From positions 20,756,501 to 20,820,500 of the forward strand of contig JAWQUS010000010.1 of NCBI GenBank assembly GCA_036365455.1: a DNA stretch of 64,000 bases, given 5' to 3'. The first letter of the stretch is position 1. Each line of letters starts with the position of its first letter. Under the pieces are notes generated by a model. That model was not told the DNA's origin and did not search any database. It saw only the letters and a list, made by a program, of their open reading frames with translations. Origin of the DNA: Macrosoma leucophasiata (taxonomy: Eukaryota; Arthropoda; Insecta; Lepidoptera; Hedylidae). This document shows positions 51,195-61,885 of this stretch, piece by piece. The position numbers were made by a program, and so were the translations under genes.

Positions 51195-51268
51195 AAAACT
51201 ACGACATCCAAATTTTTAGACACGATAGTCAGGCGTAGACTACTTTAGCTCAGTTGGTAGAGCGGCTG
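51195..51268 (+). repeat. Right arm of 74-bp inverted repeat
   Basis: Complement of 50664-50737. It leads into the tRNA-like unit at 51236. Confidence 0.75.
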
Positions 51269-51320
51269 GACTAGGGAGCCTAATGATCGCGGTTTTAAGT
51301 CCCGCCTGCATAATTTTCTT
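51236..51320 (+). repeat. tRNA-like SINE head
   Basis: TTTAGCTCAGTTGGTAGAGC is a canonical D-arm/box A. Box B is changed to GGTTTTAAGTCCCG. AATTTTCTTTC follows, as after 38299-38374, so these are two members of one tRNA-derived family. Confidence 0.6.
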
Positions 51321-51492
51321 TCAAAAAAAAAAGTAACACAAAAATAAAAGAAAAGCTCATATTCACCAACCCTGTGATGTAATTAATAAATATGTAGTCA
51401 AAGTTATTGTCACCTAATGGCATGGAAGTGGAGCGAGGTCGTATCGTCGCCGGCAAAAGTGTATCGTTACCTAATCTACCGGAGCTGGCGTC
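51321..51492. other. No recognisable feature
   Basis: Short unassigned interval. Confidence 0.5.
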
Positions 51493-51965
51493 AAAGGAGA
51501 TGTTGCGAGCTCGGCTCTGGTTCGTACACGTCCTCAAAAAATGGGTAAATTAAAGAAGAATGCGAAAAAATACAATTAATTTATTCAAGAATATATTTTG
51601 GAGTTACAACCACATTTAATTCAAACGATTTTATCATTTTCAACGTTGTTAAACATGGCGGCGATAAAGCCGACACTTGGGATCAATCGATTTTGATAGT
51701 AATTAGAAAATATTACTTTTTCTCCAAGTACTATATAATCAAAATACAATTTAAAAAACAAAAATGTCAAAATGACATCGCCCGCCATATTCGCCATGTT
51801 GGTTTTGAGTTGCAATTCTAACTGCAAATAATATTTTGTAACTGCAAACAAAGCTAAATAAGTGAAAATATGCAGTTTAAAACGTTTTTATATTGATTTT
51901 CCCTGTTTAATGATATTGTGTACAATACATGGCCGGAGGTCCATACATTTTTGCAACATCTCTTT
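51493..51965. mobile_element. Family E TIR element, copy 2
   Basis: AAAGGAGATGTTGCGAGCTC to GCAACATCTCTTT; nearly identical to 4933-5408, with scattered substitutions and one or two short indels. Confidence 0.75.
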
Positions 51966-52034
51966 TGCAATAACTGTTTGTTTTTGAGAAAAATATTGAT
52001 TTGCCACCCGCCGCAGCTTCGCATGCGTCTAATC

Positions 52035-52210
52035 TAGATCTACATCATCATCATTTCAAGCGATAGATGTCCACTGCTGGACAAGTCTTCGACGCGTTTA
52101 TCTTAGTCACACGTAGACGCGTTGTGCATCGTTAGAGAAGAATATTCAAAATGCTCCGAGTAAGTTGACGTTCAAACATAATCTTCGTACATTTCTCTTA
52201 AAAATATCGC
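52035..52210 (-). repeat. RTE-type LINE 3' end
   Basis: CATCATCATCATTTCAAGC, GATGTCCACTGCTGGACAAG, GTTGTGCATCGTTAGAGAAG. A further piece of the same body lies at 52605-52690 (CATGTAGATTGGAGATCGCA), on the far side of another LINE tail. Confidence 0.55.
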
Positions 52211-52489
52211 CGTAGACATCATGTAACTTCGCTCGTTATCATTTTTTCTTTGCTCATCATCATTATCGTGTTTGTTATCTATTTTATTGGTCGTTATTTT
52301 CGCAATAATATATCTATATATATGTACTTATTAATGTATATATATTAATTAATATATATGTATCCCGTATTTATTTACTATTATATTTTATTATAAATAT
52401 TATGTATTTACGATTTGTATAAGTATTTTATTATTTTTTAGTATATTCCCCTAATTGTTTTTTTCTAAGATCTCCGCGTCTATTTTGTT

Positions 52490-52604
52490 GTTTTCGACTC
52501 TACCCAAAGGTTGACTGGTAGATAATGCCTTTTAGTTGCATTTAGTCCGCCTTTTGTACAACATTGTTTTTGTGCAATGAAGTTAAATAAATAAATAAAT
52601 AAAT
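52490..52604 (+). repeat. LINE 3' tail with (AAAT)n
   Basis: TCTACCCAAAGGTTGACTGG, TAGTCCGCCTTTTGTACAAC, ending in AAATAAATAAATAAATAAAT. Confidence 0.7.
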
Positions 52605-52690
52605 ATTCCGTAATCTCATAATATATTGGCATGTAGATTGGAGATCGCAGTAACGCTTGTTTTGCTGTGGGACGCTACCACGCTTACTAC
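52605..52690 (-). repeat. RTE-type LINE fragment
   Basis: GGCATGTAGATTGGAGATCG through GGGACGCTACCACGC matches the coding-side part seen at 39160-39220. Confidence 0.45.
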
Positions 52691-53163
52691 TGCCCTATTA
52701 TATATATACATATGGTTTTATCGCCGTTGTTTAGTCTGATTACACAAGAGGAAGAAACTTCCACTAGTGGCCCGTAGAATCGTTATGCCATGTATGCAAT
52801 GTAGACCAATATGTCATTATTATGGAGCATTAATATTACTGGCAATATTCTACACATGTCAAAGAATGCTTTTATATACTTACTAAAGGGTCCTACACAG
52901 TCGATGGTCGAGCCGCACATCACCGAAACATAAAACAACCAATCGGCGGCTTACTAGAAACACATTGTTCATCTCGTCGTAAAAATAGAACTATTGGTTC
53001 GAATCATTTTATGTAAATGACACAATTAAATATTATCTACTTTAAACACACACGCACAGAACATTAATCATATGTAGTATATTATCAATCACCTAAAAAA
53101 ACTAAAATAATTGGTGAACGAAAGTATTTTTTTTTGTATTCGACTGTACATGACAATATAATT
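52691..53163. other. No recognisable feature
   Basis: Nothing supported. Confidence 0.5.
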
Positions 53164-53295
53164 GGACCGAATCTACCCATTTAAGAAGAACTCTTGGGCG
53201 ATTCGGTCCACTTTCCATTTGTGGGCCGAATATCCCCATGAATAAAATGCTTATAGGCGTTTCGGTCCGCGGGACGAAATACGAGCGGACCGAAA
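53164..53295. repeat. Tandem stem-loop array (GGACCGAAT / ATTCGGTCC)
   Basis: Three units at about 60-bp spacing. Each begins G(G/G)(A/G)CCGAA(T/A) (53164, 53223, 53286), and the first two end TTCGGTCC (53201, 53261). Each of the first two units can fold as a hairpin. Origin unknown. Confidence 0.55.
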
Positions 53296-53537
53296 AGCCC
53301 CAAGACCCTTTTTAGGGTATGACATTATTTTAACGTTAAAATAATTATATGAATAACGCGTCTGAATAAGCACATGTTTTCTGATTATGCGCTCGATCAT
53401 GATACAAGGCAGTTCTTGGCGTTGACGACGTGAAATGATCCAACTAGAGGTGGTTTCTTACCTATTTATAAAATTATTATGGATTTATTTTGACGTCGGT
53501 CTTTATAAGTCATGTTTATTGAAACTGTTATTTATAA
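53296..53537. other. No recognisable feature
   Basis: Nothing supported. Confidence 0.5.
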
Positions 53538-53846
53538 ACGTAACTTTACGCCTGTAATCCCCGAAGGGGTAGGCAGAGGTAAATGCATGCATTCAAGCAT
53601 ACATGCAAACATCCACGATTCGCCGGTTACGTTTTGGGCCATGTAACAGGTGGCGAGCCTGTTAACATCTCCGGGCACATTACCAAACTTCGAGGTACTG
53701 GGAAATTTCCAGAAAATGGAAAAATCCCAATAGAACCAGAGATAAAGGACTTTACACCATAATTTCTGATAACCCCCTACCCGGGAATAGAACCCAGGAC
53801 CTCAGCGTAGTAGTAGTGGACTGCTACCACTAGGCTATCGAGGCAG
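53538..53846 (-). repeat. Family B SINE, full length
   Basis: ACGTAACTTTACGCCTGTAA to ACCACTAGGCTATCGAGGCA, with the head largely intact. Confidence 0.85.
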
Positions 53847-54615
53847 TTATTTATTAGAACCCATAATTGACTATGTGACGAAAGACAGAATAAAATAAAG
53901 ACATAATTAACACGTCTATGTTTAATTTATAGAAAAAATATTATTATAACAAATCTTTATAAATTGAACATCATTTTCGCGGTAAAAGAAAAACTATGTT
54001 ATTTAACCTGTATTTGTTTCTAGCAGCTATTAATTATATCACATTCCAATACATACAAGTATAATAGAACGTATTTGAATAGTGTAGATACATAGATAAA
54101 ACAAACCTATAAAAAAGTATCGTATTCAATCAATTTAAATACAAAGTCAAGGTCGTATGACATGTCTCTTACATTAAAAAAAAAACTAGGCCATACACCT
54201 CAAGTTCCTTTGTCTATCAAAGGCTTAAAAAATACTAGATCGAATCGAACTCGGAAATGGCGGCATACCCTTGGAGGTACTTTCGATTTATTTACGTTAC
54301 TATTGTCACGACCACACCAGACCGTGGGTGGGGTATTGTAATGACAGCTGTCATCGCTTGACATTGTGGTTTAATTTATGGCGTCTGGCAACGGAACTCA
54401 ATCAACAGCTACATGGAAACGATGTACAATCATCGTATGCCAATCATGAAATATATGTGGAAAGGAAACTGTGTGTTTCAGGTGTGATTTTGTACCTTAT
54501 ACTAGTGTTGTTTAGGAATAAAAAATACGTGCTTCAGTATTTTGTCAAAATCGCCTCTAAACTTTTGATTGTACCTAAGGAGTTAAAATTCAATACTTAG
54601 AGATTTATGAAGTTA
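53847..54615. other. Unassigned; mixed-composition patch 54240-54480
   Basis: ATGGCGGCATACCCTTGGAG opens a frame MAAYPWRYFRFIYVTIV that closes after about 34 codons. Another frame gives 109 codons (54271-54600) without a recognisable domain. Not called as a gene. Confidence 0.35.
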
Positions 54616-55299
54616 CTAGCTGACCCGGCCACGCGTTGCTGTGGCTAAAGTTTTTGTTATATTACATTATAGTAAACAATCTAAGAGGAACAATAAGAGA
54701 ACATCAGTCACGGAGTCCACTATGCTTTTTCACACAGATGGTATTTGTAAAAAAAATTGGTGATCTCCTTATTTGACTTTCTACTACTATAACCCTTTAG
54801 TACAATGCAATTATTTACGAACAAAGACGAAAATGTTGATGTTGGTATACAAATTATTACAAATTCACTGGATTGAGATTTGAAGGGAAAGTACGTTGAA
54901 CACAATTAATTAAAATGTTCTTACACTTGATATTAAGCAGAAATCAATAGGTACAAAATAAAAATTTATAGCGTCAACAACACGTGGTAATTATGCTGTT
55001 TATATGTAGCTTATATGACATGTTTGTAGATTTACCATAGCAGCGCCATCTATTGATTACTTACTCAACCCAGTCGTAAGGTATCGACATCTGTTAGAAT
55101 CATTTGGAGTTAACAGATAATTGTGACTGTCAAATAATATCAGACAAATAATTAGCAATAAATTAAAATTGCGACTATAATTTGAGATTTAAACTATCCT
55201 ATCTCTCAAGTTGGATCGAACTGCACATGGTGTGCGAATTTTATTATAATCGGTTAAGTGGTTTAAGAGTCCATTGAGGACAAACATTGTGACACGAGA
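54616..55299 (-). mobile_element. Non-autonomous Helitron (TC ... CTAG)
   Basis: On the minus strand it begins TCTCGTGTCACAATGTTTGT after A and ends GGCCGGGTCAGCTAG before T. The interior GGCGCTGCTATGGTAAATC and GCACACCATGTGCAGTTCGA is typical of a widespread Lepidopteran Helitron. No Rep/helicase frame. Confidence 0.65.
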
Positions 55300-55309
55300 T
55301 TTATATATA

Positions 55310-55413
55310 TTAAGAATAGACGTGAACTTGATTAAGACATTTCCACGGGGTCGTAAAAATATTTTTTTTTATAAAACGACAACCACGCAGGCGAAGCGGC
55401 GGGCAACAGCTAG
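55310..55413 (+). repeat. Helitron 3' end
   Basis: ATAAAACGACAACCACGCAG and GGCGGGCAACAGCTAG before T. The 5' limit is uncertain. Confidence 0.55.
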
Positions 55414-56041
55414 TGTTTTAATAAAATAATGTTTAAAGGTAATGTTTTCGCCACATTCAACATTTTTAACAGGGTCCCTATTTTCCCTGTCTCTATGTAT
55501 GCGCTAATCTTGAAAAGTTGTCAACGGATTTTGTTCCTTTTGAAACGTTGAAAAGAGGGTTTTCTGATGAAGGTTTGTTTAAGTTATTTATCAATATCGT
55601 ACTTATATTTACCGAGATATTACGGTTTTCGTCAAAGAAGTCAGTCAAATAGCGCGTCCCCACAATATAATAAATGCTTCCCGTGTGAAGCCGAATCGAG
55701 TCGTTGGTAAATATTGAAAAAAGATTTCCGGAGTCATTACCGCATCCTTACTCGACTTTGCTCACCGTGAACCTAAAAGACTCTTTCCTCATCGTGACCT
55801 GAAATTATAATAAATACGACCGAACGGTGCTGAAGCGCTTGATATTTCCTCATGGAGAAAATATTCTTTTAACTCGCTTTCATTTCCGTGGACGTACATG
55901 ACCAATATACATTTCCATATATGATCGATATGTTGGTATTGTCATTTTATGAAATAAATGTAGGTATGTACTACAACTGCATTAGATGTGTACATATTTA
56001 AGTTATTGTCCTAAAACGAGCGTTAAACCATGTTTTTTTAT
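55414..56041. other. No recognisable feature
   Basis: Nothing supported. Confidence 0.5.
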
Positions 56042-57074
56042 GGTCTGGAAAAAGTGTCACATAAGTGTTTATTTATGTATGTTTCATTCACATCCCTAGA
56101 ACACCTTAGAATCAACTAGGTGACAACTTGGAAAAGTGTCGCATAAGTATTTATTTATTTGTGTTTCATTCACATCCCTAGAACACCTTGGAATCAATTA
56201 GATGACAACTTGGAAAAAGTGTCGCATAAGTGTTTATTTATTTGAGTTTCATTCACATCCCTAGAACACCTTGGAATCAATTAGATGACAACTTGGAAAA
56301 AGTGTCGCATAAGTGTTTATTTATTTGAGTTTCATTCACATCCCTAGAACACCTTGGAATCAACTAGATGACAACTTGGAAAAAGTGTCGCATAAGTATT
56401 TATTTATTTGTGTTTCATTCACATCCCTAGAACACCTTGGAATCAATTAGATGACAACTTGGAAAAAGTGTCGCATAAGTGTTTATTTATTTGAGTTTCA
56501 TTCACATCCCTAGAACACCTTGGAATCAACTAGATGACAACTTGGAAAAAGTGTCGCATAAGTATTTATTTATTTGTGTTTCATTCACATCCCTAGAACA
56601 CCTTGGAATCAACTAGATGACAACTTGGAAAAAGTGTCGCATAAGTATTTATTTATTTGTGTTTCATTCACATCCCTAGAACACCTTGGAATCAATTAGA
56701 TGACAACTTGGAAAAAGTGTCGCATAAGTGTTTATTTATTTGAGTTTAATTCACATCCCTAGAACACCTTGGAATCAACTAGATGACAACTTGGAAAAAG
56801 TGTCGCATAAGTATTTATTTATTTGAGTTTAATTCACATCCCTAGAACACCTTGGAATCAATTAGATGACAACTTGGAAAAAGTGTCGCATAAGTGTTTA
56901 TTTATTTGAGTTTAATTCACATCCCTAGAACACCTTGGAATCAATTAGATGACAACTTGGAAAAAGTGTCGCATAAGTGTTTATTTATTTGAGTTTAATT
57001 CACATCCCTAGAACACCTTGGAATCAACTAGATGACAACTTGGAAAAAGTGTCGCATAAGTATTTATTTATTTG
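56042..57074. repeat. 83-bp minisatellite, about 12.4 units
   Basis: Units begin at AACTTGGAAAAAGTGTCGCA (56125, 56207, 56290 and every 83 bp to 57037), with a diverged first unit at 56042 and a partial last one. Variants are strictly paired: every CAACTAG is followed in the next unit by AAGTATT, and every CAATTAG by AAGTGTT (12 of 12 junctions). GAGTTTAATTC replaces TTTCATTC only in the units starting 56705-56954. The unit length is not a multiple of three, so it is non-coding. Confidence 0.95.
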
Positions 57075-57639
57075 TTTTATGTATTGCATTAAGCCTTGTT
57101 GACTTAATTTTCGCATAATTAAACAACATTAACATTATTAAAGCAGAAAACCTTCGTCCCTTAGATATCGAATAACTTATTTTATATTTATTTTTGTCAC
57201 GATCAAATAGGAATGTAGGTGTTATCGAGTTTTGCAAATTGTCATTGTTTATATTTATTTATTTTATAATGCAAAATGTATATTATAACAATTGCCGATT
57301 TGAGTCCAGATTGTAATAAATTACAAAATATACCGGATACGAAGTCTGAATTATTATCATAACTTGACATAGATTCTAGGTCACGGTACAAGCACTTACC
57401 AGACAATACAACGCCGTTATCCTACTGTTACTTATTTTATTGCATTCCTTGTTGTAAATGACAATATTTATGAAGTTCTGTACTTATACTGAATTTATTA
57501 ATTTCGACGCTGAAACATGAATTATAAAATGTATGTACCTACATAATAATAGATTTAAATAATAATAGAATTAGAATTTAATTTAAAAATAGATTTGTTA
57601 TAGATTTAATAATATTACATAATTGAGCTTTTAATTTAT
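57075..57639. other. No recognisable feature
   Basis: Very A+T-rich; may include the eroded body of the LINE whose tail follows. Confidence 0.45.
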
Positions 57640-58445
57640 AGTACCCATTTCGTTGATCTATTTTCTACCCAAAAATTGACTGGTAGATAATGCCCACGGA
57701 ATAGATAAATAAAGATGGAATGGTAATGTGGGCGTGGCAAGCGCGCGACAACTATGCGTGAACACACACAGTTCGGCAGAACCATTCGTTCGCCGCACGC
57801 AGTGTCGTGTAGACTGCTTATAACAACGCATCTCTTGGTAAAATACCATGTAGTACCAATTTTAACATGTAATATGAAATGTCAGATCTCAAGTATAAAG
57901 CGAGGAGGTATATCTTTTGATCGGTAAGTCACAAATAATATTTTATGTTATAATACTTGTAAAAAACATAATATATAAATATACAAAGGAATATGAATAT
58001 TCGAACTTAAACTGCATTATTTAAACGTTACTGCTAGCGAATACATTGCTCGTTAAGCACTCGCTCAATTAACGCTATTACTGTCTCCGCTGGCAATGTT
58101 CAGCATGTAATGCGTTCGCTACACTTCGACTAGTTTATTGGTGAGTATATTGTTGTGTGCGTTCGAGTGTTTATTGTCTACGGGCGTTACATCTTAGTAT
58201 GCAAACTTACGCAAACGAATAGCTGCCCTTAGATTAATGTGTGGGTGATTGTCGAGATGGTGTTACATTTGTGTAAGAAATTGCATGGTGGGAGAAAAGC
58301 GGCGACACTGGTTCTAATACTAAATTGAAGCAAAGGCCTTTCCATCCTTATTTATCTATTCCGTGATAATGCCTTAGTTGCGTTAAGTCCGCCTTATGTA
58401 CAGTTCCTTCTTTTGTGCATTAAAGTAACATAAATAAATTAATAA
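57640..58445 (+). repeat. LINE 3' tail interrupted by a TIR element
   Basis: TTCTACCCAAAAATTGACTG GTAGATAATGCC stops at 57694. The tail resumes at 58366 with ATAATGCCTTAGTTGCGTTA AGTCCGCC and an A-rich end. It is the same tail type as 52490-52604. Confidence 0.75.
57695..58365. mobile_element. 671-bp TIR element with 8-bp target duplication
   Basis: The 26-bp terminal inverted repeats, CACGGAATAGATAAATAAAG... and its complement, differ at one base. ATAATGCC is duplicated at 57687-57694 and 58366-58373, and removing the element restores the LINE tail. The 8-bp duplication suggests the hAT, P or Merlin superfamilies; the TIR does not let me choose. There is no transposase. The small minus frame at 57658-57849 crosses the border and is not a gene. 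Confidence 0.85.
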
Positions 58446-58940
58446 AATAATATATCAAGAACCTTAAGAACACATTCCAGAACACACCGCCAAATAAACA
58501 GAATCAGAATCAGAATCAGAAACTCATTTATTCATTTAGGGTGACAGGCACCTCTTATGACACGTCAAAAACAAACAAAATAAATTAAAGCGAATAACAA
58601 TTGATATACATGTCAAACAAGATAAAAAATATATGTAAAGTCAAGAATATCACTAAGATAAAACTAAATGTCATAAACTAATGTAAAAAGTATATCAGTA
58701 AAATGTCTCTTTTCCCCTTTACAAACTGATAACAAAGAGTAAAAAGAAAAGAAAAAGAGTCATTCTTTGTCATTCACCGGCAAAGTTCCAAAGGCCAATA
58801 TGATCTGAGAAAAACTTGCCGGAAAAAACTCAGTCGGCTCTTTTAAAAATATCTCTTAGGCATATTTTTACAATTTTCCATAATTTAAACAAGCTTAAAA
58901 TTAACAATATAATATCAACATTACACTTTGATTATTACAT

Positions 58941-61820
58941 TTAACACCTTTGTGGAGCTAGATCAGCATTTAGCCAAACATTTCTATCCTTGAGATAGTC
59001 CTCGAGATTATAGTAAGCCTTTTTACATAGAGTGCGTTTAATTAATGCTTTGAATTTACCATCGGTGAGTTCAGCAATCCCGGCTGGGATCTTGTTATAA
59101 AATTCTACACTATATTTTAGGAAAGATGTATTAGTTTTCGTCAGTCGAAAACTTGGCAGAGACAACTTGTTCTTATTCCTCGTATTATAACTATGCCTAT
59201 CGGAGATTTTATCAAACAGATGTAGATTTTTCCTCGCGAAAAGTATATTTTCATAGATGTAATGGCAAGGGACTGTCATTATATTTATTTCTTTAAATAG
59301 TTCTTTCAAAGAATCACGACTACGTAAGTTATACATTGCTCTAATGGCCCTCTTTTGTAATACAAAAATTGATTGTATGTCAGCCGCTCGACCCCACAAT
59401 AAAATACCATAGGACATGACACTGTGAAAATAGCTAAAATAAACAAGTCTTGCAGTGTCTATATCAGTTAATTGCCTAATTTTTCGAACAGCATAAGCTG
59501 CGGCACTCAGACGTTTCGCTAACTGCCTAATATGTGGTCCCCATTGTAACTTCGAGTCAAGCGTTATTCCCAAGAAGGTAGCGTCATCAACAAATTGAAT
59601 TTTGTCATTGTTTATAAAAATGTCTCCTTCTTTACTTTTTACATTAGGGAGGGTAAAACGGATACATTTGGTTTTTTTACTATTCAGTGCAAGATTATTG
59701 ACAGTAAACCATTTATGTACTTCTCCTATGACCTTATTTACAGTATCGTAATCTGGATTCCGTCTGTTCATTTTAAAAACTATTGAAGTATCGTCTGCAA
59801 ATAAAATTGTTTTGGGCATACTATTAGGCATCAAATGAAGTAAATCATTAACGTAGACTAAAAACAGAAATGGTCCTAATATTGAGCCCTGTGGGACACC
59901 CATTCCTGTCTTTGCACCTTGAGATTTTACTCCATTCACTTGAACTACTTGTTCCCGATCCTTAAGGTATGATTGAACAAGTTGAAGAGCTTTATTTTCA
60001 AGTCCATAATGATCAAGTTTGCCAATTAATGTATTGTGGTCCACGCAGTCAAACGCCTTTGAAAGGTCGCAAAATATACCTATAGCATCTTGTGAATCCT
60101 CCCAAGCTTCAAAAATATGTTTTAATAAAGCAACACCGGCATCTGTTGTACAACGTCCTTTTGTAAAACCAAATTGCTGTTCGTGTAAGATGTTATTTGT
60201 ATTGAAATGTTGCAGCAATTGAGTAAGCATCAGTTTTTCGAACACTTTACTGAGAACGGGCAGAACAGATACCGGTCTATAATTATTAGGGTTTTTATTG
60301 TCACCTGATTTAAATAGCGGTATAACTTAACTAAACTTTAATAAATCTGGAAAGACTCCCTGATCAATACATAAGTTAAAAATGGATGCTAAGTAAGGAG
60401 CTAAGGTATCTATAATCGACTTACACACCATAACAGACATGCCATAAATATCTTCGGTAGCTTTTATTTTAATTTGATGAAAAGCTGATCTTACAGACTG
60501 TGGGCTAACATGTTTAAACCTAAATTGAATAGTACAAGCTTCTACGTTATTTTTCAGAATATCAATGGATAATAAAGAGGATGAGTTTAAGGGTTTTGTA
60601 ATTTCAAAGGGAATCTTAGCAAAATATTCTACAAAGTGCTGCGCAATGTCAGGATTCGAACTCACAGTACCCTGAGATGTCTCCAAAATCACGCGACCAT
60701 CACTCCGTTTATTTTTGCCTGCTTCACTATTTATTACTTTCCACGTAGCCTTCATCTTATCGTCTGCATTTATTATTTTCCTACTCAAATATATAGACTT
60801 TGCCTTTTGACACACATTTTTGTAAATTTTTGAATATGTAGCAATATATTTATTAAGTTTTTCATTTTGCATACAATTCTTAAGGCCATATAATTCGAAT
60901 AATCTCTCCCTACTTTTACGAATGCCAGTTGTAGCCCAATCACAGAAACTAAATTTATATTTGGTAGATTTAGTTTTAATTTTAAATGTTTTATTAAATT
61001 GTGTATTAAGTACCTTAAAAATTTGCTCATAACAATTATTTGCACTATTTAAATCAAACTTTTGGGAATATAACTCTTTAGTTAACATGTCATTAAAATA
61101 GTTTAATTTAGCAGAAGTTATTTGTCTGTATGTTTTTTGTGTTATATTTTTACTATTAGCAGTGGCAAAAGTCATTATTTGCCCGCTATGATCCGAAGGC
61201 ATGCAGTTAACAATATTTTTATCTAAATATTTAAGATCACAAAATATATTATCAATACAAGTTGCTGAGGTTGGACTCACTCGAGTGGGTTCCAAAAAAA
61301 CATTACTTAGATTGAACGACATAAAAAGATTCAATAGTCTACAACTATTATAGCTATTTTCCAAAATATTAATGTTGAAATCTCCACATACAATAACAGA
61401 TTTTTTACTAGAACAAGCTTTTTTCAATACATCCTCCATAGTGGAGTCAAATACGTTAATGTTTTGGTAATTTGGTGGTCTGTAAACGCACACTATTATA
61501 TGCTTCTCCAGCTCAACACAAGATATTTCCGCAACATGTTCCACTGATAAGTCAACTATGTCCCTACGTTCCCTGGAATTGATTGAATTCTTTATCATAA
61601 TAAGAGTACCTCCATGATGCATAGTTTTTCGGGTATAACAACTTACTACAGAGTAATTTTTATAATTAATCAACACTTGGTTTTCTTTCAACCAATGCTC
61701 AGTTAAACAAATAATATCAAATTGAAGTTTCTCTAATACTAATTCTAATTGCAATATCTTAGAAGGGAACCCTTGAATGTTTTGGTGAAATAATACCAAA
61801 TGACTACTTCTGTTTAACAT
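58941..61820 (-). pseudogene. LINE ORF2: endonuclease and reverse transcriptase, one premature stop
   Basis: 959 codons from ATG 61820, interrupted only by TAA at 60329-60327 (codon 498), most likely a lysine codon changed by one base. Endonuclease residues in order: N14 (HQNIQG), E41 (LTEHWL), D147/N149 (CGDFNIN), the TCIDN motif near 187-191 and D210/H211 (PSDHSG). Reverse transcriptase: NNYRPVSVLP near 512, the DLSKAFD motif near 585-591, GMGVPQGSILGP near 639, and the catalytic FADD near 674-677 (F instead of the usual Y). The C-terminal region has LQKRAIRAMYNLRSRDSLKE and NTRNKNKLSLPSFRL. The protein copies element RNA at a nicked target. The stop splits it exactly between endonuclease and RT. 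It starts 65 nt after ORF1 ends, in another frame. Confidence 0.9.
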
Positions 61821-61885
61821 AGGAGTGCCAGAAGATACCGATTTATTTGAATGCTTGTTATTGGTAACTTCCTTTGTCTTAAAAT

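Noticed and set aside
54271..54600. 109-codon plus-strand frame as an exon
   Set aside because: No recognisable domain, ends in A+T-rich sequence, splice signals weak; kept only as a note.
56042..57074. Tandem coding repeats
   Set aside because: The 83-bp period shifts the frame every unit and all frames contain stops.
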